Assembly: GCF_002266435.3 (NCBI RefSeq)
Contig: NZ_CP029426.2
Coordinates: forward strand, 3,502,001 to 3,566,000
Length of the DNA: 64,000 nt
Direction: 5' to 3'
Source of the DNA: Bradyrhizobium amphicarpaeae
Lineage (GTDB): Bacteria; Pseudomonadota; Alphaproteobacteria; Rhizobiales; Xanthobacteraceae
In this document: positions 42,165-51,331 of the stretch, one piece after another
Numbering within the stretch: the first letter of the stretch is position 1
Layout: each line of letters opens with the position of its first letter
Program-made: the position numbers and the translations under genes
Notes under the pieces: model-generated
Seen by the model: only the letters and a program-made list of their open reading frames with translations
Database searches by the model: none
What the model was told of the DNA's origin: nothing

Positions 42165-42170
42165 TGAGCA

Positions 42171-42785
42171 ATGAGGTCCCGAACCCCAGCGCAGTTGCCC
42201 CGTGGCCGGCCACGAGGTTTCGACTTGGACGCCGCTGTGGAACGCGCGATGGGCGTGTTCTGGTCGCGCGGATATCACGCGACGGCGCTTCCGGATCTTC
42301 TTCGTGCGACGAAGCTGTCGCGTGGCAGCCTCTACGCCGCTTTCGGTGACAAGCACTCGCTCTTCCTCCGTGCGCTCGATCGCTACATCGCCGATGCAGT
42401 GACACGGATGGATATCGAATTCGATCCCCACAACGAGCCGGTCGATGGCCTGCGGGCCTACCTTGCCGGCTATGTCGAGCGCACGAGCGGTGCCAATGGC
42501 AGGCGCGGATGCCTGCTCGTGGCTACGGCCATGGAGCTGGCCGGCCAGGATGCCGAAGTGGGTCGTCGCGTCGCGGGCTTTTTCAAAGCCATGGAGGCCA
42601 GGGTGGCGGATGCACTTTCCCGTGCGAAGGCGGCAGGCAAGTTGGCTGATGGCGTCGAGCCTTCAAGCGCCGCCCGAATCCTCGTCTGTTTCGTCGAGGG
42701 GCTGCGCGTAGTCGGCAAAACGGCGCCGACACGGATCACGTCGCAAGCAACCGTTGAGGCTCTTCTCGGTCGCTTCATCGAGTGA
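42171..42785 (+). CDS. TetR/AcrR-family transcriptional regulator
   Basis: A 204-residue repressor. The N-terminal helix-turn-helix reads FDLDAAVERAMGVFWSRGYHATALPDLLRATKLSRGSLYAAFGDKHSLFLRALD, typical of the TetR family. The C-terminal part (residues about 80-204) is a ligand-binding helical domain. The operator palindrome lies in its own promoter and a related one lies before the next gene, a DMT transporter 71 bases downstream. Autoregulation and control of the transporter are inferred. Confidence 0.93.
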   Translation: MRSRTPAQLPRGRPRGFDLDAAVERAMGVFWSRGYHATALPDLLRATKLSRGSLYAAFGDKHSLFLRALDRYIADAVTRMDIEFDPHNEPVDGLRAYLAGYVERTSGANGRRGCLLVATAMELAGQDAEVGRRVAGFFKAMEARVADALSRAKAAGKLADGVEPSSAARILVCFVEGLRVVGKTAPTRITSQATVEALLGRFIE

Positions 42786-42826
42786 ATAACCCGTGGCGTA
42801 GCTCCGCTACTGGCACGCCCATATCT

Positions 42827-42840
42827 GGACTGATCGGTCT
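42827..42840. promoter_or_regulatory. second TetR-type operator, before the DMT transporter
   Basis: GGACTGATCGGTCT matches AGACCGATTGGTCT of 42146-42159 at 11 of 14 positions and keeps the GAC..GGTC symmetry. It lies just before the ribosome site (AAAGGAGG) of the transporter gene. Confidence 0.6.
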
Positions 42841-42856
42841 TTAAAGGAGGGGTGCG

Positions 42857-43717
42857 ATGTCTGCCATCCAGATCATTTGCGCGGTGGCCGTTCCCTTGCT
42901 CTGGGGTTACCAGTTCGTGGCGATCAAGGCGGGCGTCACGGAGTTTCCGCCGCTCTTCTTCCTCGCACTGCGCTTCCTGGCCATCGCGCTGTTGCTTGTT
43001 CCGTTCGTCAAGAGGCCCGCACGCGAGCAGGTCGGCCCTGTCGCCGCCATTTCGATCTTCCTTGGCGGTCTGAACTTTGGGCTGTTCTATATTGGCCTTG
43101 GGCTCGGCTCCGGAAGCATGTCGGCCGTCGCATATCAACTCGCCACGCCGTTCACGGTCCTGCTGGCATGGCCGCTGCTCTCGGAGCGGCCGTCACTCAC
43201 CACGTCCGCCGGCGTGGTGCTCGCTTTCGTCGGCGTGGTTGTGTTGGCGGCGGGGCCTGGCCTGTCGGCAAACGCGCTTCCGCTATTGCTTGTGGTCGGG
43301 GCGGCCTTCGCTTTCGCGGTGTCCAACGTCCTGACGAAACGCTACGGCCCTTTTGATCCGTTGATGCTGATGGGGTGGTCGTCACTGCTCACGGTGCCGC
43401 AGGTCATGTTGATGTCGTTACTCATTGAGGATGGTCAAATGGCGAGCCTTGTCACGGCGGATGGACGCGGTTGGCTGGCACTCGCCTACACGATTTTCAT
43501 CGGAGGAATTGTCGGGTTCGGCCTCTGGTTTTGGCTGATCGCCCGTTGCTCCATGAACCGCATCGCGCCCTTCGGCCTGCTCCTTCCGGTGTTCGCCCTG
43601 ATTTCGAGCGTGTTGTTCCTTGGCGACCGCATGACCCCAAGGCTGATCGTCGGTGGGCTGCTCGCGATCGGCGGCGTCGCTATGACACAAGTCAGGCCGA
43701 GTGCTCGACCAGCTTGA
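42857..43717 (+). CDS. EamA/DMT-family transporter
   Basis: A 286-residue inner-membrane protein with ten hydrophobic segments in two repeated EamA halves. The second-half repeat starts near LPLLLVVGAAFAFAVSNVLTKRYGP. Such drug/metabolite transporters export amino acids, nucleobases or toxic compounds; the substrate is unknown. AAAGGAGGGGTGCG is a strong ribosome site. Its position after a TetR gene and a shared operator suggests an inducible efflux pump. Confidence 0.92.
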   Translation: MSAIQIICAVAVPLLWGYQFVAIKAGVTEFPPLFFLALRFLAIALLLVPFVKRPAREQVGPVAAISIFLGGLNFGLFYIGLGLGSGSMSAVAYQLATPFTVLLAWPLLSERPSLTTSAGVVLAFVGVVVLAAGPGLSANALPLLLVVGAAFAFAVSNVLTKRYGPFDPLMLMGWSSLLTVPQVMLMSLLIEDGQMASLVTADGRGWLALAYTIFIGGIVGFGLWFWLIARCSMNRIAPFGLLLPVFALISSVLFLGDRMTPRLIVGGLLAIGGVAMTQVRPSARPA

Positions 43718-43850
43718 ATTCCTGTCCTGTTTCAGCTGCGATATCGGGCGCCCAACACAATCCGCCAGGATTCTTTTTACGGCCCTTGGCACCAATTCCG
43801 CCGCATGCTTCGCTGGTCTCGACATCACAGGACCACGACGGAGGTGGGGT

Positions 43851-44342
43851 ATGGCCGGGCGTGACCAGCTCGACGGCATCGATCTGAAAATCCTCTCCGA
43901 GCTGCAGCAGGACGGACGTATTCGCAACAACGAGCTGGCGCTGCGCGCTGGCGTGTCGGCGCCGAACTGCCTGCGGCGGCTGAAATCGCTTTTCAGCCGC
44001 GGCGTGATACGGGCAGTCCGGGCCGTCATCGACGAGCGGCGGCTCGGCTACGAGGTGGTGTCGTTCGTCTCGATCCAGCTCGGCAGCCAGGCCCAGCCGG
44101 TACTCGAGGCGTTCGAGAGTTCGGTCGCTGCGATCCCGCGCATCCAGCAGTGCTGGCGGATTTCCGGCGACACCGACTATCTCCTCAAATGCGTCGCGCC
44201 GAGCGTCGAGAGCATGCGCCAGCAGCTGCTGCATTTCGCCGCGATGCCTAACGTGAAGAACGTCCGCAGCTTCCCGGTGCTCGGTGTTGCGAAGGATGTG
44301 CCGCTGCCGTTGCAGGAGGTCGTGCCAGCGTCGGCGGGATAG
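43851..44342 (+). CDS. Lrp/AsnC-family regulator
   Basis: A 163-residue regulator. LDGIDLKILSELQQDGRIRNNELALRAGVSAPNCLRRLKSL is the N-terminal helix-turn-helix; a RAM/AsnC ligand-binding domain follows (SFVSIQL, then AIPRIQQCWRISGDTDYLL). It binds amino acids and regulates amino-acid metabolism genes. The ATG at 43851 follows GGAGGTGGGG; a frame 50 codons longer is in the track of the previous gene's 3' end and is rejected. It converges with the AraC gene. Confidence 0.93.
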   Translation: MAGRDQLDGIDLKILSELQQDGRIRNNELALRAGVSAPNCLRRLKSLFSRGVIRAVRAVIDERRLGYEVVSFVSIQLGSQAQPVLEAFESSVAAIPRIQQCWRISGDTDYLLKCVAPSVESMRQQLLHFAAMPNVKNVRSFPVLGVAKDVPLPLQEVVPASAG

Positions 44343-44346
44343 CGCC

Positions 44347-45375
44347 TCAGCGATACTGCCCGCGAAACTCGCGCGGGCTCGCGCCTGTCCAGGAGCGGAA
44401 GGCGCGGGAAAAGCTCTTCTCGTTGCGGAAGCCGGCGATCTCCGCGATGCGTTTGATCGGCGTGCGGCCGCGCATCAGCTCCTGTTTTGCCAGTTCGAAT
44501 TTTGCCTCTTCCTTGAGGTTGCGCAGCGAGGTGGCTTCCTCGCGCAGGCGCCGATGCATGGTGCGGGTGGAGAGCGCAAGCTCGCTTGCGACATCCTCGG
44601 CACCGAGACTGCGTCCACGCGCATTGCGCAGCACGCGGCGAACACGCTCGACCAGCAGCCGGTCGCGCCGATAGGGCAGCACGGTCAGCCGCAACGCACC
44701 CTTGAGCATGTTGTCGAGGTCGGCGGCGCTGCGCGTCAGCGGCAGCGAGAGATAGTGCTTGTCGAAAGTGATCGTCGCACGGTCCGCGTCGAAGCAGATG
44801 TTGCGACAAAAGATGGTGGGATAGACCGAGACGTGGGGCGGCTCGGGATACGGAAACTCCGCGGCGCGCAATGCGATCCTGGAATCGACGGCCCAGCAGG
44901 AGAAGCCGAGCACGTAGCGGAGCAGGGTGACCAGGCAGAATTCACGCAGCGGCCCGAGATCGCGCAGTTCCCGGACGGATACCGAAGCGGTCTCCTCGCC
45001 GACCTCGAGATCGAGCAGCACGTCCTCGGTGAGCAGGCGATGATGCCGGCACCAGCGCTTGAGCGCCACCTCCAGCGTCGGCGCCGTGATCGAGGCGCGG
45101 CACAGCATGCCGTAGGTGCCGAAAGGCAGGCGGCGCGAGAACCAGCCGAGCGCCTCGTCGTCGAGCTCGCGCATGGCATGGCCCGCCAGCGCCTCGAACT
45201 GGGCGGCCGTGACCCGCCCGTCCGGAGAATTGACAAGGTCCGGCGCAACCTGACCCCGCTGCAATGCCTCGGCCGGATCCCGCCCGTATCGTGCATAGGC
45301 GGCAACCACGCCCCGCACGAAGGCGGCGGGGGTGACGGCGCGGCGCGGGATTGCGGTTGCGGCTTGAAAAGGCAT
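44347..45375 (-). CDS. AraC-family regulator with N-terminal arabinose-binding-like domain
   Basis: A 342-residue regulator. The N-terminal half matches the AraC arabinose-binding-domain type (PF12625-like) found in regulators of fatty-acid or amino-acid catabolism. The C-terminal HTH18 domain reads LGAEDVASELALSTRTMHRRLREEATSLRNL and closes with RAFRSWTGASPREFRGQY. It is divergent from the leucine catabolism operon across 122 bases and is its probable activator. The ATG at 45375 is chosen over a start at 45480, which would nearly meet the operon. Confidence 0.9.
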   Translation of the reverse strand: MPFQAATAIPRRAVTPAAFVRGVVAAYARYGRDPAEALQRGQVAPDLVNSPDGRVTAAQFEALAGHAMRELDDEALGWFSRRLPFGTYGMLCRASITAPTLEVALKRWCRHHRLLTEDVLLDLEVGEETASVSVRELRDLGPLREFCLVTLLRYVLGFSCWAVDSRIALRAAEFPYPEPPHVSVYPTIFCRNICFDADRATITFDKHYLSLPLTRSAADLDNMLKGALRLTVLPYRRDRLLVERVRRVLRNARGRSLGAEDVASELALSTRTMHRRLREEATSLRNLKEEAKFELAKQELMRGRTPIKRIAEIAGFRNEKSFSRAFRSWTGASPREFRGQYR

Positions 45376-45497
45376 TGCGACCTTTGGGAACTCCCTCGGG
45401 AAAATCCTCGCCAAGTTTGGCGGAAAATGCAACCTTTTCGACCGCAAGAGGGCGCCGACCCCGCTAGGTTCGGTCCCCAAAATACGGAGGAATCGCC

Positions 45498-46670
45498 TTG
45501 AACATCCCGAGCATCGACTTCGATCTGGGCGAAGACATCAGCATGCTGCGCGATACGCTCCGCGCCTTCGTGGAGGCCGAGATCACGCCCCGCGCCGCCG
45601 AGATCGAAAAGGCCAATCTGTTTCCGGCCGACCTCTGGAAGCGCCTTGGCGACCTCGGCCTGCACGGCATGACCGCGCCGGAGCAATATGGCGGCTCGAA
45701 CATGGGCTATCTCGCCCACATCGTCGCCATGGAAGAGGTTTCGCGCGGTTCCGCGGCCGTCGGCCTGTCCTACGGGGCCCACTCCAACCTCTGCGTCAAC
45801 CAGATCCGCCGCAACGGCAACGACGCGCAGCGCCAGCGCTATCTGCCGAAGCTGATCTCCGGCGACTTTGTCGGCGCGCTCGCGATGTCGGAGCCGGGCG
45901 CGGGCTCGGACGTCGTCTCGATGAAGCTGCGCGCCGACAAGCGCGGCGACCGCTACGTTCTCAACGGCTCGAAGATGTGGATCACCAATGGCGGCGATGC
46001 CGACGTGCTGGTCGTCTACGCCAAGACCGATCCCGAGGCGGGCCCGCGCGGCATGACCGCTTTTCTGATCGAGAAGGGTTTCAAGGGTTTTACCCACGGC
46101 CAGCATCTCGACAAGCTCGGCATGCGCGGCTCCAACACCTATCCCTTGTTCTTCGACGAGTGCGAGGTGCCGGAGGAGAACGTGCTCGGCAAGGTGGGCG
46201 AGGGCGTCAAGGTGCTGATGTCCGGCCTCGACTATGAGCGCACGGTGCTGTCGGGCGGTCCGCTCGGCATCATGGCGGCCTGCATGGACGCGGTGGTGCC
46301 CTACATGCATGAACGAAAACAGTTCGGCCAGCCGATTGGCGATTTCCAGCTGATGCAGGGCAAGCTCGCCGATATGTACGCGACCTGGCAGGCCACGCGC
46401 GCTTATGTCTACGCGGTGGGGAAGGCTTGCGATCGTGCCGACCACGCCCGCACGCTCCGCAAGGATGCGGCGGCCGCGATCCTTTATTCGGCGGAGAAGG
46501 CAACGTGGATGGCCGGCGAGGCGATCCAGGCGCTTGGCGGGGTCGGCTATACCAGCGAATTCCCCGTGGGGCGACTGTGGCGCGACGCAAAACTGTACGA
46601 GATCGGCGCGGGGACGTCCGAAGTTCGCCGCATGCTGATCGGCCGCGAACTGATGTCCGAGACGGCTTAA
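45498..46670 (+). CDS. liuA: isovaleryl-CoA dehydrogenase
   Basis: A 390-residue FAD-dependent acyl-CoA dehydrogenase converting isovaleryl-CoA to 3-methylcrotonyl-CoA in leucine breakdown. [16 protein letters not shown] and [18 protein letters not shown] are FAD/substrate segments; the catalytic glutamate is in [16 protein letters not shown], as in the isovaleryl-CoA enzymes. Translation probably starts at TTG 45498, since CGGAGG lies seven bases upstream and no ATG is suitably placed. First gene of a tight four-gene operon. Confidence 0.93.
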   Translation: MNIPSIDFDLGEDISMLRDTLRAFVEAEITPRAAEIEKANLFPADLWKRLGDLGLHGMTAPEQYGGSNMGYLAHIVAMEEVSRGSAAVGLSYGAHSNLCVNQIRRNGNDAQRQRYLPKLISGDFVGALAMSEPGAGSDVVSMKLRADKRGDRYVLNGSKMWITNGGDADVLVVYAKTDPEAGPRGMTAFLIEKGFKGFTHGQHLDKLGMRGSNTYPLFFDECEVPEENVLGKVGEGVKVLMSGLDYERTVLSGGPLGIMAACMDAVVPYMHERKQFGQPIGDFQLMQGKLADMYATWQATRAYVYAVGKACDRADHARTLRKDAAAAILYSAEKATWMAGEAIQALGGVGYTSEFPVGRLWRDAKLYEIGAGTSEVRRMLIGRELMSETA

Positions 46671-46694
46671 AACCTTCACCTCATTGGAATCAAC

Positions 46695-48299
46695 ATGCCG
46701 CTCCATTCCAGCATTGATCCGTCTTCGTCAGACTTTGCGCGCAACTCCGAGGCCATGCGCGGGCTCGTCGCGGACCTGCGCGAGAAGCTCAGTCAGGTCG
46801 CCGGCGGCGGTGGCGAGGTCTCGCGCAACCGCCACACGTCTCGCGGCAAGATGCTCGCGCGCGAGCGTGTCGACCTGCTGGTCGATCCCGGCACCTCGTT
46901 CCTCGAGCTGTCGCCGCTCGCGGCCTACGGCCTCTATGGCGGCGACGTGCATTCGGCCAGCGTCGTGACCGGGATCGGTCGCATCGCGGGCCGCGAATGC
47001 GTCATCGTCGCCAACGACGCCACCATCAAGGGCGGCACCTATTATCCGATGACCGTGAAGAAGCATCTGCGCGCGCAGGACGTGGCGCGACAGAACAATC
47101 TTCCCTGCGTCTACATGGTGGATTCCGGCGGCGCCTTCCTGCCGCTGCAGGACGAGATCTTTCCGGACGAGCGGCATTTCGGCCGCATATTCTACAACCA
47201 GGCGCAGATGTCGTCGCAGGGCATCCCGCAGATCGCGATCGTGATGGGCTCCTGCACCGCCGGCGGAGCCTATGTCCCCGCGATGTCCGACGAAAGCATC
47301 ATCGTGCGCAACCAGGGCACCATCTTTCTCGGCGGCCCGCCGCTGGTGAAGGCCGCGACCGGCGAGGTCGTCAGCGCCGAAGAACTCGGCGGCGCCGACG
47401 TGCATTCGCGGCAGTCGGGCGTCACGGACCACTACGCCCAGAACGATGCCCATGCGATCGGCATCGCCCGGCGCATCGTCGGCACGCTGAAGCCGAAAGT
47501 CACGCCGAACCTCAACATGCATCCGCCCCGCGAGCCGCTGTTCGCGGCCGAGGAGATCTATGGCGTGGTGCCCGTCGACGGCAGAAAACCGTTCGACGTG
47601 CGCGATATCATCGCGCGCGTGGTCGATGGCTCCGAGTTCGACGAGTTCAAGAAGCTCTACGGCACCACTCTGGTGTGCGGCTTCGCCCATATCTGGGGCT
47701 ATCCGGTCGGCATCATCGCCAACAACGGGATCCTGTTCAGCGAGAGCTCGCTGAAGGGCGCACATTTCATCGAGCTGTGCTGCCAGCGCGGCATCCCCCT
47801 GGTGTTCCTGCAGAACATCACCGGCTTCATGGTCGGCAAGAAATACGAGGCCGGCGGCATCGCACGTGACGGCGCCAAGCTGGTGACGGCGGTTGCGACC
47901 GCCGCGGTACCGAAATTCACCGTGGTGATCGGCGGCTCCTATGGCGCCGGCAATTACGGCATGTGCGGTCGCGCCTATTCCCCGCGCTTCCTCTGGATGT
48001 GGCCGAACGCGCGTATCTCGGTGATGGGCGGAGAGCAGGCCTCCATGGTGCTGAGCCAGGTGCGCCGCGACAACATCGAGGCCAAGGGCGAGAGCTGGTC
48101 GAAGGACGAGGAGGACAAATTCCGCGAGCCCATTCGCGCGCAATACGAGAGTCAGGGGCACCCCTATTACGCGACCGCGCGTCTCTGGGACGACGGCGTG
48201 ATCGACCCCGCCGACACGCGGCTCGTGCTCGGCCTTGGCCTCTCGGCGGCGTCGAATGCGCCGATCGAGCCGACGAAATTCGGCCTGTTCAGGATGTGA
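46695..48299 (+). CDS. liuB: 3-methylcrotonyl-CoA carboxylase, carboxyltransferase (beta) subunit
   Basis: A 534-residue biotin-dependent carboxyltransferase that moves CO2 from biotin to 3-methylcrotonyl-CoA. The pattern [60 protein letters not shown] and [17 protein letters not shown] is diagnostic for the MCC beta subunit rather than the propionyl-CoA enzyme. It starts 24 bases after the stop of liuA. Confidence 0.96.
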   Translation: MPLHSSIDPSSSDFARNSEAMRGLVADLREKLSQVAGGGGEVSRNRHTSRGKMLARERVDLLVDPGTSFLELSPLAAYGLYGGDVHSASVVTGIGRIAGRECVIVANDATIKGGTYYPMTVKKHLRAQDVARQNNLPCVYMVDSGGAFLPLQDEIFPDERHFGRIFYNQAQMSSQGIPQIAIVMGSCTAGGAYVPAMSDESIIVRNQGTIFLGGPPLVKAATGEVVSAEELGGADVHSRQSGVTDHYAQNDAHAIGIARRIVGTLKPKVTPNLNMHPPREPLFAAEEIYGVVPVDGRKPFDVRDIIARVVDGSEFDEFKKLYGTTLVCGFAHIWGYPVGIIANNGILFSESSLKGAHFIELCCQRGIPLVFLQNITGFMVGKKYEAGGIARDGAKLVTAVATAAVPKFTVVIGGSYGAGNYGMCGRAYSPRFLWMWPNARISVMGGEQASMVLSQVRRDNIEAKGESWSKDEEDKFREPIRAQYESQGHPYYATARLWDDGVIDPADTRLVLGLGLSAASNAPIEPTKFGLFRM

Positions 48300-48303
48300 T
48301 GCG

Positions 48304-50307
48304 ATGGACCGTACAAAACTCTACCGGCGTTTTCGCACGCTCCTGATCGCCAACCGCGGCGAGATCGCAGCCCGCGTCATCCGCACCGCGCGCGCCATGG
48401 GCTTGCGCACCGTCGCGGTCTATTCCGAGGCCGATCGCGACGCGATGCATGTCGCGCTCGCGGACGAAGCCGTGCTGCTCGGTCCGGCGCGGGCCCGCGA
48501 CAGCTACCTCAACGTCGAGCGGCTGATCGAGGCCGCGCGCAAGACCGGCGCCGAGGCCGTGCATCCCGGCTATGGCTTTCTGTCGGAGAATGCCGAATTC
48601 GCACAAGCCTGCTTCGATGCCGGGCTGGTGTTTGTCGGCCCGACTGCCGACATGATGAATGCGATGGGCTCCAAGTCCGGCTCGAAAGCGCTGATGGAGA
48701 AGGCGGGCGTGCCGCTGGTGCCCGGGTATCACGGCGAGGCCCAGGATGATGCAACGCTGGCAAAGGCCGCCGAGAAGGTGGGTTTCCCGATTCTGGTGAA
48801 GGCCTCGGCCGGCGGCGGCGGCCGCGGCATGCGCATCGTACGCTCGGCCGACGAACTGGTGCCCGCGATCGTCAGCGCCAAGCGCGAGGCCAAGGCCGCG
48901 TTCGGCGACGACCGCATGCTGATCGAGAAATATGTCGATAATCCCCGACATATCGAGGTGCAGATCGTCGGCGACAGCCACGGCAATCTGCTGTCGCTGT
49001 TCGAGCGCGAATGCACCTTGCAGCGCCGCCATCAGAAGGTGATCGAGGAAGCGCCGTCGCCGACGCTCAATCCTGCCCAGCGCGAGGCGGTCTGCGCCGC
49101 CGCGCGAAAAGCGGCCGGAGCGGTGAACTATGTCGGCGCCGGCACCATCGAGTTCGTCTCCGACGGCAAGGACGTGTTCTTCATCGAGATGAATACCCGT
49201 CTCCAGGTCGAGCATCCCGTGACCGAACTGATCACCGGGATCGATCTCGTGGAGTGGCAGCTGCGCGTCGCTTTCGGCGAGGCGCTGCCGCTCAAGCAGG
49301 ACGAGATCCGGCTCAACGGCCACGCGGTCGAGGCGCGGGTCTATGCGGAGAACCCGACCAAGAATTTCATGCCGTCGGTCGGCATGATCTCGACCTGGCG
49401 GCTGCCGGCGGAAGGCGGGGGCTTGCGGATCGATGCCGGCTATCGCGAGGGTGATAGCGTCTCGCCGTATTACGACGCCATGCTGGCAAAGATGATTGCG
49501 TGGGCGCCGACGCGGGATGTCGCCATCGAACGGTTGAACCGGGGGCTGGAGGAGTCCGACGTTCGCGGCATCGTCACCAACATCCCGTTCCTGTCGGCGC
49601 TGATGACGCATCCGAAGGTGCGGACCAATGCGATCGACACCGGCTTCATCGAGCGTGAGCTGGCGGTTCTGACACAGGTCTCGCCGGCGCCGGGCGAGCT
49701 GGAGCTCTGCGGGGCGGTGGCTGCTGTCGTCAACGACGAGCGGAGGGCCGCTCAAAGCGAGGCGAATTCTCCCTGGCAGACCTTCGGCTGGCAACCGGTC
49801 GGCCGCCGCCAGCGCAGCTTTGCCTTTCGCGTCGGGCACGGGCCCGAGCAGAAGGTCGTGCTGAACTACGGCAGCGGACCGTCGACGCTGGTCATCGGCG
49901 AGCGCGAATTGGCGTTCGCGGCCGTAGCGAAGGACGGCGGCTTCGACCTGACGCTCGACGGAGTCAAATCGAGCGTGGCGGCCGTGATCGACGGCCACGA
50001 GCTGTACCTGCGCACGCGCAACGGCCGCTTCGACCTGCACTGGGTGGATCCGTTCGGCGGCGAGACCGAGGAGCAGACCGGAGCGGACAAGATCGCGGCA
50101 CCCTTGCCTGGCACGGTCGTCGCCGTGCTGGCCGAGGAGGGGGCAAAGCTGGAGAAGGGCGCGGCGATCCTCACGCTCGAAGTGATGAAGATGGAGCAGA
50201 CGTTGCGTGCGCCCTATGCCGGCGTGCTGAAGTCCATCAAGTGCAAGGTCGGCGACATCGTGCAGGAGGGCGTCGAGCTCGCCGTGGTCGAACCGGCCGG
50301 AGAGTGA
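48304..50307 (+). CDS. liuD: 3-methylcrotonyl-CoA carboxylase, biotin carboxylase (alpha) subunit
   Basis: A 667-residue subunit with an ATP-grasp biotin carboxylase domain (residues about 10-455; FRTLLIANRGEIAARVIRTA, KASAGGGGRGMRIV, EMNTRLQVEHPVTE) and a C-terminal biotinyl domain with the biotin lysine in EVMKMEQTL. It starts four bases after the stop of liuB and partners with it. The middle part is less conserved, as usual for MCC. Confidence 0.96.
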   Translation: MDRTKLYRRFRTLLIANRGEIAARVIRTARAMGLRTVAVYSEADRDAMHVALADEAVLLGPARARDSYLNVERLIEAARKTGAEAVHPGYGFLSENAEFAQACFDAGLVFVGPTADMMNAMGSKSGSKALMEKAGVPLVPGYHGEAQDDATLAKAAEKVGFPILVKASAGGGGRGMRIVRSADELVPAIVSAKREAKAAFGDDRMLIEKYVDNPRHIEVQIVGDSHGNLLSLFERECTLQRRHQKVIEEAPSPTLNPAQREAVCAAARKAAGAVNYVGAGTIEFVSDGKDVFFIEMNTRLQVEHPVTELITGIDLVEWQLRVAFGEALPLKQDEIRLNGHAVEARVYAENPTKNFMPSVGMISTWRLPAEGGGLRIDAGYREGDSVSPYYDAMLAKMIAWAPTRDVAIERLNRGLEESDVRGIVTNIPFLSALMTHPKVRTNAIDTGFIERELAVLTQVSPAPGELELCGAVAAVVNDERRAAQSEANSPWQTFGWQPVGRRQRSFAFRVGHGPEQKVVLNYGSGPSTLVIGERELAFAAVAKDGGFDLTLDGVKSSVAAVIDGHELYLRTRNGRFDLHWVDPFGGETEEQTGADKIAAPLPGTVVAVLAEEGAKLEKGAAILTLEVMKMEQTLRAPYAGVLKSIKCKVGDIVQEGVELAVVEPAGE

Positions 50308-50308
50308 C

Positions 50309-51229
50309 ATGAGCGACCCCGTCCGCATCATCGAAATGGGGCCGCGCGACGGCCTCCAGAACGAGAAGACATCAGTCAGCGTCGAGGCGCGCATCGCCTT
50401 CATCGAGGCGCTGGTCGGAGCCGGGCTCGATACGGTCGAGGTCGGCGCCTTCGTCTCGCCCAAGGCGATCCCGCAGATGGCAAGCTCCGATGCCGTGCTG
50501 CGCGGCGTGAGCCACATCACGGGCGCCGAGTTCCACGTGCTGGTGCCGAACGAGAAGGGCTATGACGCCGCGCGCGCGGCGGGCGCGAAAGTGGTCTCGG
50601 TGTTCGCCGCGGCGTCCGAGGGCTTTTCGCGCGCCAACATCAATTGCACGGTCGCGGAATCCATCGAGCGCTTCAAGCCTGTGCTGGCGCGCGCCAAGGC
50701 TGATGGCGTCAAGGTGCGCGGCTATATCTCCTGCGTGCTGGGATGCCCGTTCGACGGCGAGATCAAGCCGAAGGCCGTCGCCGATCTCGCGGGCACGCTG
50801 TGGGATATCGGCTGCTACGAGGTTTCGCTCGGCGACACCATCGGCGTCGGCACGCCAACCAAGGCCAAGGAGATGCTGCGCGCGGTGGCCGCCAACGTTC
50901 CCGCAGCCAGGCTCGCGATGCATTTCCACGACACCTACGGGCAGGCGCTGGCCAACCTCTATGCCGGCCTGGAGGAGGGCGTGCGCGTCATCGACGCCGC
51001 CGCCGGCGGCCTCGGCGGCTGTCCCTATGCCCCCGGCGCGACCGGCAATGTTGCAACGGAGGACGTCGTCTACATGCTCGAAGGCATGGGCGTCAGGACC
51101 GGCGTCGACATGGAGAAGCTGCTCGCGGCCACCAATGCGATGAGCGGTGTGCTGGGCAAGCCGCCGGTCAGCCGGGTGGCGTCCGCGCTGAATGCGAAGA
51201 AGAAGCGGGCCGCTTCGCAGGTGCCGTAG
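50309..51229 (+). CDS. liuE: hydroxymethylglutaryl-CoA lyase
   Basis: A 306-residue TIM-barrel enzyme that splits HMG-CoA into acetyl-CoA and acetoacetate, the last step of leucine degradation. MGPRDGLQNEKTSVS opens the protein; the signature GGLGGCPYAPGATGN near residue 230 includes the catalytic cysteine. It starts one base after the stop of liuD. The 3-methylglutaconyl-CoA hydratase needed between the carboxylase and this enzyme is not encoded beside it. Confidence 0.96.
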   Translation: MSDPVRIIEMGPRDGLQNEKTSVSVEARIAFIEALVGAGLDTVEVGAFVSPKAIPQMASSDAVLRGVSHITGAEFHVLVPNEKGYDAARAAGAKVVSVFAAASEGFSRANINCTVAESIERFKPVLARAKADGVKVRGYISCVLGCPFDGEIKPKAVADLAGTLWDIGCYEVSLGDTIGVGTPTKAKEMLRAVAANVPAARLAMHFHDTYGQALANLYAGLEEGVRVIDAAAGGLGGCPYAPGATGNVATEDVVYMLEGMGVRTGVDMEKLLAATNAMSGVLGKPPVSRVASALNAKKKRAASQVP

Positions 51230-51315
51230 GGTGGGCAAAGGCGCGTAGCGCTGTGCTCACGTTCTCGCCTTGATAGTCAACAGATGGTGGGCACGCTGCG
51301 CTTTGCCCACCCTAC
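51226..51315. repeat. REP-like palindromic element 3
   Basis: An 18-base perfect inverted repeat, with arms at 51223-51240 and 51301-51318 reading GCCGTAGGGTGGGCAAAG and its complement, surrounds a 60-base centre. It begins inside the liuE stop codon and ends before the convergent TRAP operon, so it may also serve as a terminator. Its core differs from elements 1 and 2. Confidence 0.8.
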
Positions 51316-51331
51316 GGCATTGCAAGTGCCG

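Noticed and set aside
48289..50520. 743-codon open frame antisense to liuD
   Set aside because: Shadow frame of a high-GC gene; the biotin carboxylase motifs are on the plus strand.
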